Of a stretch of 64,000 nucleotides of DNA, positions 16,413-24,948 are shown one piece after another. Below the pieces are notes generated by a model. It was given only the letters and a program-made list of their open reading frames with translations, was not told the DNA's origin and made no database searches. The stretch lies in NCBI GenBank assembly GCA_965277745.1, contig OZ255837.1, forward strand, positions 1,984,001-2,048,000, read 5' to 3'. Within the stretch, counting starts at the first letter, position 1. The number at the start of each line of letters is the position of its first letter. The DNA comes from G965277745 sp965277745. GTDB taxonomy: Bacteria > Pseudomonadota > Gammaproteobacteria > Cardiobacteriales > Cardiobacteriaceae. The translations under genes and the position numbers were made by a program.

Positions 16413-17150
16413 ATGATGACAATTTTCACCAGTGAAATGATCGGGACGGCACTCTTGGTCCTCTTGGGTAACGGCGTGGTCGCCAACTGCGTCTTGAAAG
16501 ACACCAAAACCGGCGGCGGTAACTGGATGGTGATTACCACCGGCTGGGCGTTTGCCGTGTTCATCGGGGTGGTGGTCGCCGCGCCGGTAAGCGGCGCCCA
16601 TATCAATCCCGCCGTCACCATAGGGCTTTGGGCGGCACACATGTTACCGTTGGCGCAAGTGCCCACTTATCTCGCCGGTCAGATAGCGGGCGCGATAATC
16701 GCTGGGTTTGTCGTATGGCTTTTTTACAAGGATCACTTCGCGATCACCGAGGATCAAGGCAGCAAACGTGCCTGTTTCTGTACCGAGCCGGCGATTCGCA
16801 ATCTGCCGATGAATTTTGTCAACGAAGTCATCGGCACTTTCCTCCTAGTCTTCGTGGTTTTTTATCTCGCCGGCCCGAATATCACGATTGCGAGCGATGC
16901 GAACGCAACCATCGGCCTGGGTTCGCTAGGTGCCTTTCCGGTGGCGGTTTTGGTCTGGGTGATCGGCCTTTCCCTGGGCGGGACGACGGGTTACGCGATC
17001 AACCCGGCGCGTGATTTCGGGCCGCGTCTCGTGCTGTCCGTTTTGGGATTTCTCAAAACATCGCCGGACTGGCGCTATGGCTGGGTGCCGGTGATCGCGC
17101 CGCTTATCGGCGGCTTGTTGGCCGCTTCCCTTTATTATGTTTTGTCATGA
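16413..17150 (+). CDS. glpF: Glycerol uptake facilitator (aquaglyceroporin)
   Basis: A 245-residue MIP-family channel for passive entry of glycerol and other small polyols. Both pore motifs are present: GAHINPAVTIG in the first half and GYAINPARDFGPRL in the second. The aspartate right after the second NPAR is the classical mark of glycerol-conducting members. Six hydrophobic helices can be traced. Two ATGs are adjacent (16413 and 16416) after AAGGAG, so either may be the start. The gene sits between glpK and dhaK and serves both routes. Confidence 0.95.
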   Translation: MMTIFTSEMIGTALLVLLGNGVVANCVLKDTKTGGGNWMVITTGWAFAVFIGVVVAAPVSGAHINPAVTIGLWAAHMLPLAQVPTYLAGQIAGAIIAGFVVWLFYKDHFAITEDQGSKRACFCTEPAIRNLPMNFVNEVIGTFLLVFVVFYLAGPNITIASDANATIGLGSLGAFPVAVLVWVIGLSLGGTTGYAINPARDFGPRLVLSVLGFLKTSPDWRYGWVPVIAPLIGGLLAASLYYVLS

Positions 17151-17163
17151 ATGGAGAGAGACG

Positions 17164-18222
17164 ATGAAAAAACTGATCGATGCAATTGATGATGTCCTCG
17201 ACGAGCAGCTTCATGGGCTGGTCGCCGCGCATCGCGAGTTACGCCTGTCACAGGATCCCGTTTTCGTGCTCCGCGGCGACGCGCCGCTTTCCGGTCAGGT
17301 CGCCGTTATCTCCGGCGGCGGTAGCGGACATGAACCGATGCACTGCGGCTTTATCGGCGACGGGATGCTCGACGGCGCCTGTCCGGGGGGGATTTTCACT
17401 TCCCCGACCCCGGATCAGGTGTTTTCCTGCGGGCAAGCCGTCGATGCCGGCAAAGGGGTGCTGATGATCGTCAAGAATTACACCGGTGATGTGCTCAATT
17501 TCGAAACCGCCGCCGAATTGCTCGAGGGAAGCGGTACCGCTGTCGGTTTCGTCCTCTCCGATGATGATGTGGCGGTGAAAGACAGTCTCTATACCGCCGG
17601 GCGTCGCGGGGTGGCCAACACGGTGGTGATGGAGAAAATCTTGGGTGCCGCCGCAAGAGACGGCATGGCGCTCGACGATCTCGTCGCGCTCGGAAAAAAA
17701 GTGAACAATCACGGCTACTCGATCGGCGTCGCGCTCGGTGCCTGCACGGTGCCTGCCGCGGGCAAGCCGTCTTTCTCGCTCGGGGAAAAGGAGATGGAAT
17801 TCGGGGTCGGCATCCACGGTGAACCCGGCATCGAACGTCGCCCGTTCACCGGTTTGGGCGCAACGGTCGAGCAGATGTTCGCCACGCTGATCGAAAATGG
17901 CGCCTATCGACGCATGATCCGCAATCGTGTAAGTAACGAATGGGAAGAAGAAACGTTGGACAAAATGCCCTTGCAGAAAGGGGATCGCGTCCTCGCGATG
18001 GTCAACAATCTCGGCTCTGTTCCGGTTTCTGAATTGTACGGCGTCTATGCGCGCCTTTCCCGCTGTGCGGCCGACTTCGGGTTGAAAATCGAACGCAATC
18101 TGATCGGTTCTTACTGCACGTCTTTGGATATGCAGGGCGTGTCGATCACCCTGACCAAGCTCGATGACAAACTGTTGGAATGGTGGGACGCGCCGGCCGA
18201 AACCCCGGCGTTCGTTTGCTAG
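17164..18222 (+). CDS. dhaK: PTS-dependent dihydroxyacetone kinase, substrate-binding subunit
   Basis: DhaK binds dihydroxyacetone as a hemiaminal on a histidine, and DhaL then phosphorylates it. In this 352-residue protein the binding histidine is in VGIHGEPG (residue 218). The other active-site groups stand at family positions: His56 in GGGSGHEP and Asp109 in NYTGDVLNF. The start at 17164 is preferred over an upstream in-frame ATG because it follows GGAGAGAG and matches the conserved MKKLI N-terminus. It lies 13 bp after glpF and 8 bp before dhaL, so it is very probably one operon with them. Confidence 0.96.
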   Translation: MKKLIDAIDDVLDEQLHGLVAAHRELRLSQDPVFVLRGDAPLSGQVAVISGGGSGHEPMHCGFIGDGMLDGACPGGIFTSPTPDQVFSCGQAVDAGKGVLMIVKNYTGDVLNFETAAELLEGSGTAVGFVLSDDDVAVKDSLYTAGRRGVANTVVMEKILGAAARDGMALDDLVALGKKVNNHGYSIGVALGACTVPAAGKPSFSLGEKEMEFGVGIHGEPGIERRPFTGLGATVEQMFATLIENGAYRRMIRNRVSNEWEEETLDKMPLQKGDRVLAMVNNLGSVPVSELYGVYARLSRCAADFGLKIERNLIGSYCTSLDMQGVSITLTKLDDKLLEWWDAPAETPAFVC

Positions 18223-18230
18223 GAGCGGTC

Positions 18231-18866
18231 ATGCCAATCACTCAACAGCAAATGATTACCTGGCTTGACGCTTGTGCTCGAGCACTTACCGCGCACCGCC
18301 AGGAATTGACGGATCTGGACACGGCGATCGGAGATGGGGATCATGGCCTCAATATGCACCGTGGCTTCGTCAAGGTGGCGGAAAAACTGCCCGCATGCGC
18401 CGATTACGATATCGGCACCGTGCTGAAAACGGTCGGAATGACCCTTCTCTCCAGCGTTGGCGGTGCCAGCGGGCCGCTTTACGGTACGTTTTTTCTCAAG
18501 GCCGCCCAGGCAAGCGCCGGGAAAAACGTCCTCACCCTTGCCGATCTCGCCGCCCTCGTGGCGGCTGGAACCAGGGGCGTGATCGACCGCGGGCACGCAC
18601 AAAAAGGAGATAAAACCATGTGCGATGTGTGGTTGCCGGTCAGCGAATCCCTCGCCGCCGCGCAGACGTCCGGGGAAACGCTTGCTCATGCCTTGAAAAC
18701 AGCCGCCATTTGCGCCGCCGAGGCGGCCGAGGCCACCGTGCCGATGCAGGCGAGAAAAGGGCGGGCGAGCTATTTGAACGAGCGCAGTATCGGCCACAAG
18801 GATCCGGGCGCGGCTTCTTCCGCGTTGCTCGTCTCAGCCTTGGCGGACGTTGTCGACGGCGATTGA
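18231..18866 (+). CDS. dhaL: Dihydroxyacetone kinase, ADP-binding subunit
   Basis: A 211-residue all-helical subunit that carries a tightly bound ADP. It accepts phosphate from DhaM and passes it to DhaK-bound dihydroxyacetone. The magnesium/ADP aspartates Asp30, Asp35 and Asp37 are all present in LDTAIGDGDHG. The nucleotide-capping GGASGPLYGTFF segment follows near residues 75-86. The start at 18231 is set by AGGAG overlapping the dhaK stop codon. The stop is one base before the dhaM ATG, which points to coupled translation. Confidence 0.95.
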   Translation: MPITQQQMITWLDACARALTAHRQELTDLDTAIGDGDHGLNMHRGFVKVAEKLPACADYDIGTVLKTVGMTLLSSVGGASGPLYGTFFLKAAQASAGKNVLTLADLAALVAAGTRGVIDRGHAQKGDKTMCDVWLPVSESLAAAQTSGETLAHALKTAAICAAEAAEATVPMQARKGRASYLNERSIGHKDPGAASSALLVSALADVVDGD

Positions 18867-18867
18867 C

Positions 18868-20283
18868 ATGGTTGCTCTTGTTCTTGTTTCACACAGCGAA
18901 AAGCTGGCCCTGGGGATTGTCGAGTTGGCGCGGCAGATGGCGCCGGATTGTCCATTCGCGATCGCTGCCGGGGTCGATGATCCGGATCATCCCATCGGCA
19001 CCGATGCGGTGAAAATCGCTACGGCGATCGAAAAGAACATGCCAGACGACGGGCTCGTCGTGCTCGTCGATCTTGGCAGCGCGATCCTAAGCGCTCAGAC
19101 CGCCCTTGATCTGCTTTCGCCCGAGTTGGCGGCGAAGGTGCGTATCGCGCCGGCGCCCCTCGTCGAAGGAACGATCGCCGCGGCGGTTGCCGCGGCGGCG
19201 GGCGCGCCGCGCGCCGAGGTCGTCGCAGAAGCCTGTGCCGCGCTGCGAGCGAAACAAGAAGTGCTCGAAGATCAGCAAGAGGCGCCGCCTTCCGCGAGTG
19301 CGCCCGAGTGGCTTTCCGCTGCCCGCGGCGAGACGCTTAACGTCGTCAATCCGCATGGTTTGCATGCCCGCCCGGCGGCGCGTCTGGTTCGGGCGCTGGC
19401 ACCTTTTGACGCCGAGATGCGCTTGGAAAAAACCGGCAAATTCGCCGATCCGCGGCGGCTGAACGAGATCGCCACCTTGCAGGTACGTCAAGGCGATGAA
19501 GTCACTTTGTACGCGGCGGGTGAAGACGCGGATGCCGCCTTACAGGCTTTCCGCGCTCTGGCGGCGGAGAATTTCGCGGAAGCGCTGGATGCGCATCCGA
19601 CGCCTGCCTTGTCTTGCGCTAACCAGGTGCTGTTGCCGAAAATACTGCGCGCGACGGTGTTTCGCTGGCAGGAAGCGGATCTGCCGCAAGTTCCCCCGTT
19701 ACGGGGCCGCGCCGCGCTGGCGGCGTTGGATCGGGCGCGCACCCTGTGTCGTGAAAGATTACAAGACGAGCAAGTCCGTATCGCCAGGATGCTTGGCAAA
19801 GAGAGCGGCGAGATTTTCGCCGCTCATCAACTGCTCCTTGACGATCTGGCAGAAGTAACCATCGCGCGCCTGACGCGGGGAGAGGATCTGCTTGTTGCCT
19901 GGCGCGAGACGTGTACAACCGCCGCCGCTGCTTTTCAGGCACTCGAATCGCCCTACCTGCGTGCGCGTGGCGATGATATCGACGATCTTGACCGGGCGTT
20001 CGTTTGGCAATTGGCCGGGCAGTCACGTCCGACACCACGGTTACCTGATCGCCCCTGTTTCGTTCTTGGCGACAATTTGCTGCCGTCGCAAGCGGCGGCA
20101 CTGGGCGAAACGGCGCAGGCCGTGTGCTTGACGGACGGCAGTTCATTCGGACACGCGGCGTTGCTCTGTCAGGCGGCTGGTGTCGTCGTCGTCACCGCGA
20201 TGGGCGCGTGCTTGGCCTCATTTTCAAGCGGTGATCGTGCGGTGCTGGATATGGAACGTGTTACCCTGACGCCTTTGGTCTGA
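18868..20283 (+). CDS. dhaM: PTS multiphosphoryl transfer protein of dihydroxyacetone kinase
   Basis: This 471-residue phosphocarrier has the three-domain layout of E. coli DhaM. The N-terminal EIIA(mannose)-type domain carries the phosphorylated histidine in LVLVSHSEKLALG (His9). The central HPr-like domain has NPHGLHARPAARLV. The C-terminal domain resembles the front of enzyme I, with VLGDNLLPSQAAAL and a histidine in SSFGHAALLCQAAG. Phosphate flows from PEP through the PTS to DhaL. Three-domain DhaM variants can often bypass some general PTS proteins, but whether this one does is not visible. No DhaR regulator is encoded nearby. Confidence 0.93.
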   Translation: MVALVLVSHSEKLALGIVELARQMAPDCPFAIAAGVDDPDHPIGTDAVKIATAIEKNMPDDGLVVLVDLGSAILSAQTALDLLSPELAAKVRIAPAPLVEGTIAAAVAAAAGAPRAEVVAEACAALRAKQEVLEDQQEAPPSASAPEWLSAARGETLNVVNPHGLHARPAARLVRALAPFDAEMRLEKTGKFADPRRLNEIATLQVRQGDEVTLYAAGEDADAALQAFRALAAENFAEALDAHPTPALSCANQVLLPKILRATVFRWQEADLPQVPPLRGRAALAALDRARTLCRERLQDEQVRIARMLGKESGEIFAAHQLLLDDLAEVTIARLTRGEDLLVAWRETCTTAAAAFQALESPYLRARGDDIDDLDRAFVWQLAGQSRPTPRLPDRPCFVLGDNLLPSQAAALGETAQAVCLTDGSSFGHAALLCQAAGVVVVTAMGACLASFSSGDRAVLDMERVTLTPLV

Positions 20284-20423
20284 GCGATTTTCCGGCGCCT
20301 TCGCGCGAGGTTCTCTCGTTGCGCGAAAGTAATTTTCAGCGCAAAATGTGAAACTTGCGCCGATAAAGCGTGTCAATATTGGCGAAACGCGTTAAGGCGG
20401 CAGGTAATCAAGGAGAAATGAAT

Positions 20424-21488
20424 ATGCACACCATCGATTCCTCATCCCCGGTACTGGTTACTGGAGCGACCGGTTACGTCGCCAGTTGGATCGTGAAAGA
20501 TCTGCTGACGGCCGGGGTGACCGTCCATGCGGCGGTGCGTGACCCGGAGAACACCGAAAAACTGAAATATTTGAATGAAATAGCCGAAAAAACGGCGGGG
20601 AAAATCAGGTATTTCAAAACGAATCTATTGGATGAAGGGTCATATGCCGAAGCCATGGCCGGATGCTCGATTGTCTTTCATACCGCTTCGCCATTTACCG
20701 TCGATGTGAAAGATCCTCAGAAAGAACTCGTGGATCCGGCTAGGTTGGGCACAAGAAACGTGTTGCTAGAGGCAACGAAAACCCCCTCCGTCAAACGAGT
20801 TGTCTTGACCAGCAGTTGTGCGGCTGTTTATGGCGACAATATCGACTTGGAAAAAATACCGAACGGTATTTTTACCGAGGAGAATTGGAATCAATCCTCT
20901 TCGCTCGCGCACAACCCTTATTCTTTCTCGAAAAAGGAGGCGGAAAAAGAAGCGTGGAAAATCGCCGACGCCCAGGATAGATGGCAGTTGGTGACCGTCA
21001 ATCCTTCCCTGGTCATGGGACCGGGGATCAATCCGCGGGCAAGCTCCGAAAGCTTCAATCTGATTCGCCAGATGGGGAACGGAACAATGAAAGCGGGTGT
21101 GCCCGATCTGGGTATGGGGGTGGTGGATGTAAGAGATGTCGCACAAGCTCATATCGCCGCCGCTTATACGCCGCAAGCCAAAGGGCGTTACATCACCTCG
21201 GGACATAATACGAGTCTCCCGGAAATGGCCAAGCAACTTCTGCCGAAATTTGGCGATCACTATCCGATTCCCCGCAAGCGCATGCCTAAATTTCTCGTGT
21301 GGCTGCTCGGCCCGATCACTACCCCGGGGTTGACACGAAAGTTTGTCGCGAGAAACGTAGGGTACCCATGGAAAGGAGATAATTCCAAAAGTATCGAAGA
21401 ACTGGGGATGAAGTATCGTTCCCTTTCTCAAACGATGAACGATTTTTTCCAACAGATCGTCGATACCGGGCAACTACAAAAGCGCTGA
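20424..21488 (+). CDS. NAD(P)-dependent extended SDR reductase (dihydroflavonol/aldehyde reductase-like)
   Basis: A 354-residue extended short-chain dehydrogenase. The nucleotide-binding motif VTGATGYVASWIV is at residues about 11-23, a catalytic serine region in LTSSCAAVYG, and the YxxxK pair in YSFSKKEAE. Best family likeness is the plant-type dihydroflavonol/cinnamyl-alcohol reductase group, whose bacterial members reduce aldehydes; the real substrate is unknown. The ATG at 20424 is preferred to 20418 because it is 8 bp from AAGGAG. It follows dhaM by 140 bp on the same strand. It may be separately transcribed, but position suggests a link to triose or glycerol metabolism. Confidence 0.8.
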   Translation: MHTIDSSSPVLVTGATGYVASWIVKDLLTAGVTVHAAVRDPENTEKLKYLNEIAEKTAGKIRYFKTNLLDEGSYAEAMAGCSIVFHTASPFTVDVKDPQKELVDPARLGTRNVLLEATKTPSVKRVVLTSSCAAVYGDNIDLEKIPNGIFTEENWNQSSSLAHNPYSFSKKEAEKEAWKIADAQDRWQLVTVNPSLVMGPGINPRASSESFNLIRQMGNGTMKAGVPDLGMGVVDVRDVAQAHIAAAYTPQAKGRYITSGHNTSLPEMAKQLLPKFGDHYPIPRKRMPKFLVWLLGPITTPGLTRKFVARNVGYPWKGDNSKSIEELGMKYRSLSQTMNDFFQQIVDTGQLQKR

Positions 21489-21853
21489 ATGGCATACTCT
21501 TCTCACCGGCAAAAGGCGTAGAAGCGGATTGCCCAAGTGACCGGATTTGTTGGTCGATCGTGATGGCAGGGTCGACGCTGTCCCGGTAGGAAGGGCAATT
21601 CGCTCTTGGCGAGATATCGCAGGGCATTCGTGCGAAGCGTCGCCAACGGCGGGCGGTAGTGGCTTTGATAAAATACGTACGGCAGAAGGTCGTGAGCTTC
21701 GCAGCCGCGAAAGCGCTTGCATCGCCGGGAATCACTCCGCTTTTGCGCAAGAGGCGAAAAAAGCTTGCTTTGCCGGCGGATGTGTGTATAATTTCCCGCC
21801 TTTACATATGCCTGAAGCGCTTTCGCGCGCATCCGAAATTTGGAGAACGAGCA
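21489..21853 (+). other. Intergenic region upstream of rplU
   Basis: About 365 bp between the reductase gene and rplU. Apart from the rplU promoter and leader, no gene or RNA is recognised. Open frames here lack family likeness and good ribosome sites. Confidence 0.5.
21765..21792 (+). promoter_or_regulatory. Sigma-70-type promoter for rplU-rpmA
   Basis: TTGCTT (21765-21770) and a perfect TATAAT (21787-21792) are separated by 16 bp. They lie about 60 bp upstream of the rplU start codon. The predicted transcript would start near 21799, leaving a short leader. Confidence 0.6.
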
Positions 21854-22177
21854 ATGTTTGCAGTTATCGAAACCGGCGGTAAGCAGTACAAGGTCAAATC
21901 GGGCCAGCGTCTGCGTGTGGAAACGCTGCCAGGAGAAGCCGGTGAGCGCGTTTCTTTTACCAAAGTCCTCTTGATCGCTGCCGGAGAAGACGAAGTGGCT
22001 TTGGGTACGCCGTATCTCGAAGGCAAAAAGGTCAGCGCGACGATTGCCGAGCACGGCCGTCACAAGAAAGTGAAAATCATCAAATTTCGCCGGCGTAAGC
22101 ACTCTATGAAACAGCAGGGGCATCGCCAGAACTATACGGAAGTGGTCATCGATGCGATTGATGGTAAAACCGAATAA
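21854..22177 (+). CDS. rplU: 50S ribosomal protein L21
   Basis: A 107-residue ribosomal protein that binds 23S rRNA in the large subunit. It has the standard MFAVIETGGKQYKV N-terminus and the KVKIIKFRRRKHSMKQQGHR block near residue 75-95, which is the L21 signature. The start follows GGAGAACGAG. The frame is open far upstream, but this start matches the family. It is followed 18 bp later by rpmA, the usual partner. Confidence 0.98.
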   Translation: MFAVIETGGKQYKVKSGQRLRVETLPGEAGERVSFTKVLLIAAGEDEVALGTPYLEGKKVSATIAEHGRHKKVKIIKFRRRKHSMKQQGHRQNYTEVVIDAIDGKTE

Positions 22178-22195
22178 GCTTTAAGGAGACGATCC

Positions 22196-22459
22196 ATGGC
22201 CCATAAAAAAGCGGGCGGTTCCAGCCGCAACGGACGGGATTCCCACTCGAAACGTCTCGGTGTGAAACGCTTCGGCGGCGAGATGGTCGGCGCGGGCAGC
22301 ATCCTGGTGCGTCAGCGCGGGACGCCTTTTCATGCCGGAGAAAACGTCGGTATAGGCAGGGATCATACCTTGTTCGCGACCGCGCAGGGCAAAGTGGTGT
22401 TCAGTGTCCGCGGTGCGAAAAAGCGCCGATACGTCAGTATCGAGGCGTTGCAGTCCTGA
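22196..22459 (+). CDS. rpmA: 50S ribosomal protein L27
   Basis: An 87-residue large-subunit protein near the peptidyl-transferase centre. It begins MAHKKAGGSSRNGRDS and contains KRFGGEMV and GSILVRQRGT, all conserved in L27. AAGGAG lies 8 bp before the ATG. The N-terminus lacks the cleavable extension seen in Firmicutes. A terminator follows, so rplU-rpmA probably form a two-gene transcript. Confidence 0.98.
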   Translation: MAHKKAGGSSRNGRDSHSKRLGVKRFGGEMVGAGSILVRQRGTPFHAGENVGIGRDHTLFATAQGKVVFSVRGAKKRRYVSIEALQS

Positions 22460-22477
22460 CCCTGTGGCGGTGCGATT

Positions 22478-22498
22478 CCTCGCGCGGTGAGGTTTTTT
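22478..22498 (+). terminator. Rho-independent terminator after rpmA
   Basis: The stem CCTCGC / GTGAGG with a GCG loop (one G-T pair) is followed at once by six T residues. It lies 18 bp after the rpmA stop and before obgE. Confidence 0.65.
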
Positions 22499-22566
22499 CT
22501 CTCCATGATCCGTCTTTTCTTGTCCTGGTTCGAGGATCACGACCAAGGGGGGTAGGGAAGTGAAGC

Positions 22567-23607
22567 ATGCACTTTGTCGATGAGGCGGTGATTGTCGTCA
22601 AAGCCGGGAAAGGAGGCGACGGAATTGTCAGCTTTCGGCGTGAAAAATACGTCGAGTTCGGCGGCCCGGACGGCGGTGACGGCGGTGACGGCGGCAGTGT
22701 TTATCTACGCGCCAAAAGCGGCGTCAATACGCTCGCGGATTTCCGCTTCAGGCGCCGTTTCGAGGCCGAAAATGGCGAGCCTGGCGCAAAAGGCAACAAA
22801 CGCGGACGCAGCGGCGAGGACTTGTATGTCGATGTGCCGCTCGGCACCGAGGTGTTTGTCGAGGCAAGCGACGAAACGATCGGTGATCTGACTGCGGAGG
22901 GGGCGACTCTCCTCGTGGCGCAGGGCGGGTACCACGGCATCGGCAATACGCGCTATAAAAGCTCGGTCAATCGCGCCCCGCGTCAGTGTAAGCCGGGCGG
23001 TGTGGGCGAGGAGCGCTCTTTGCGTCTCGAAATGAAACTGCTCGCCGATGTGGGCTTGCTCGGTATGCCGAATGCGGGCAAGTCAACCTTGATATCGCGT
23101 GTCTCGGCAGCGAAATCGAAAATCGCCGATTATCCGTTCACCACTTTGTATCCCGCTCTCGGTGTGGTGCGTATCGGCATGCTACAAAGTTTCGTGATGG
23201 CCGATATTCCGGGTCTGATTCAGGGCGCGGCGCAAGGCGTCGGTCTCGGACATCGGTTCTTGAAACATCTTTCGCGTAATCGTCTTCTCCTGCATCTGAT
23301 CGATTGCTCGCCGATGAGCGATTCACGGGATCCGGTAGGCGATTTCCGGCAGGTCAGCGAAGAATTATGCGAATATGACGAGACGCTCGTCAATATTCCG
23401 CGCTGGTTGGTACTCAACAAGATCGATATACTGGGCAGCGATGAACGGCAGGCGAAAATGGAGGAAATTGTCGCGGCGATCGGCTGGAAGGGTCCGGTGT
23501 ATCGCATTTCCGCCCGTAGCGGCGAGGGCACGGAAGCGCTTTGCCGCGAAATCATGCGCACGCTTGAGCGGATGCGTGAACAAGAGGTGTTCCCGGCGTG
23601 TCGGTGA
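22567..23607 (+). CDS. obgE: GTPase ObgE/CgtA
   Basis: A 346-residue GTPase acting in 50S ribosome maturation and stress control. The glycine-rich Obg fold fills residues 1-160 (KAGKGGDGIVSFRREKYV, GGPDGGDGGDGG). The G domain follows with GMPNAGKST, DIPGLI and NKID. It lacks most of the acidic C-terminal tail found in E. coli, so it is somewhat short; many gammaproteobacteria show the same. The ATG at 22567 gives the family N-terminus MHFVDEA. It is 7 bp upstream of proB. Confidence 0.96.
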   Translation: MHFVDEAVIVVKAGKGGDGIVSFRREKYVEFGGPDGGDGGDGGSVYLRAKSGVNTLADFRFRRRFEAENGEPGAKGNKRGRSGEDLYVDVPLGTEVFVEASDETIGDLTAEGATLLVAQGGYHGIGNTRYKSSVNRAPRQCKPGGVGEERSLRLEMKLLADVGLLGMPNAGKSTLISRVSAAKSKIADYPFTTLYPALGVVRIGMLQSFVMADIPGLIQGAAQGVGLGHRFLKHLSRNRLLLHLIDCSPMSDSRDPVGDFRQVSEELCEYDETLVNIPRWLVLNKIDILGSDERQAKMEEIVAAIGWKGPVYRISARSGEGTEALCREIMRTLERMREQEVFPACR

Positions 23608-23614
23608 CTGAAAA

Positions 23615-24742
23615 ATGGCAGTAAACGCCATGCGTACCCACCTACGTCAGGTCGAACGATGGGTGGTAAAAATCGGCAGCTCGATGCTCACCGCTTGTGA
23701 AGGTGGCGTCGATCTTGATGCGTTGCGTGATTGGGCGGGGCAAATCGCCGCTTTGCACGAAGCCGGCAAGCAATGCATCCTGGTCACTTCCGGCGCGATC
23801 GCTGTCGGTATGCAGATCCTCGGTTGGAAAAAGCGCTCGACGCAGCTCTGTGCCTTGCAGAGCGCGGCGGCGGTAGGGCAGATGGAAATCGCACGTGCCT
23901 GGCAGGCGGCTTTTGCCGCGCATGGTGTACGCGTCGCTCAGGTGCTGCTCACCCACGAAGATGCCTCCGACCGGCGCCGCTATCTCAATATCCGCTCGGT
24001 GCTACAGAGAATCTGTGGTGATCGGATCGTGCCGGTTGTCAATGAGAACGATACGGTGTCATTCGAGGAAATCCGCTTTGGCGACAATGATACGCTCGGC
24101 GCGATGGTAGCTAATATCTTAACCGCTGGCGGTTATATCATTCTTAGCGATCAGGAAGGCATGTGCACGAAAAATCCGCGCGAGTGCAACGATGCCGAAC
24201 TGATCCGTGAAGTCCGTGCAAATGATCCGCGACTGCTTGCGATGGCAGGAAAAAGCGGTGGTGCGCTTGGTTCGGGCGGGATGTATACGAAGGTGCTCGC
24301 CGCGCGCAAGGCGGCGCGATCCGGTACCCACACGCTGCTCGCCCACGGACGCGAATCATCGGTGATTACCCGTCTTGCGCGCGGCGAACCGCTCGGTACC
24401 CTTTTTTGCGCCATGGAGGATCCGCAACAGGCGCGCAAGCAGTGGCTTGGCAGTCAGTTGCAGGCGCAAGGAACCTTGTACCTCGACGACGGCGCCGCCG
24501 CGGCGCTGACGATGCACCACAAAAGCTTGCTGCCGGTTGGTGTGCGTCATGTCGAAGGGCACTTCAAACGCGGTGAACTGATCAGTTGTAAGACCCTAGA
24601 AGGTCGCGAACTGGCGCGTGGACTGAGTAATTACAATAGCAAAGACTGCGCGATTCTCTCCGGCAAGCGTAGTGAAGAAGTTGCAAGCTTGCTGGTGCAC
24701 GGCGAAACGCTGATTCACCGCGACAATTTGGTGCTGTTCTGA
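23615..24742 (+). CDS. proB: Glutamate 5-kinase
   Basis: A 375-residue enzyme catalysing the first step of proline synthesis, ATP-dependent formation of glutamyl 5-phosphate. The amino-acid kinase domain is seen in VVKIGSSML, VTSGAIAVGM and PVVNENDTVS. GSGGMYTKVLAARKA and the C-terminal PUA domain (from about residue 275, with GHFKRGELI) complete the family layout. Two in-frame ATGs (23615, 23630) are possible starts, and neither has a strong ribosome site. The short gap to obgE suggests co-transcription. No proA is in the window. Confidence 0.95.
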   Translation: MAVNAMRTHLRQVERWVVKIGSSMLTACEGGVDLDALRDWAGQIAALHEAGKQCILVTSGAIAVGMQILGWKKRSTQLCALQSAAAVGQMEIARAWQAAFAAHGVRVAQVLLTHEDASDRRRYLNIRSVLQRICGDRIVPVVNENDTVSFEEIRFGDNDTLGAMVANILTAGGYIILSDQEGMCTKNPRECNDAELIREVRANDPRLLAMAGKSGGALGSGGMYTKVLAARKAARSGTHTLLAHGRESSVITRLARGEPLGTLFCAMEDPQQARKQWLGSQLQAQGTLYLDDGAAAALTMHHKSLLPVGVRHVEGHFKRGELISCKTLEGRELARGLSNYNSKDCAILSGKRSEEVASLLVHGETLIHRDNLVLF

Positions 24743-24948
24743 GCGTTTGCTTTTCTCCGTCACCGAGAAAAAATGAGCACGAGTGAGTCTCGCGGTACTC
24801 TTGAGGAAGTCCGTTATCTGGCCGTAGGGATGAGTAAACGCCCCGTCGTCGAAAAAAATGGGTCGCGATGGGTGTGATCAGGGTAAAAATCCTCCCTTGG
24901 TGATTGGAAGGGCTGTCCGCCTTGAGTGAAAAAACGGGGGTGCCGTGT

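Noticed and set aside
15306..16640. 444-codon minus-strand frame opposite glpK and the glpF start
   Set aside because: Shadow frame in GC-rich coding sequence; glpK is intact on the other strand.
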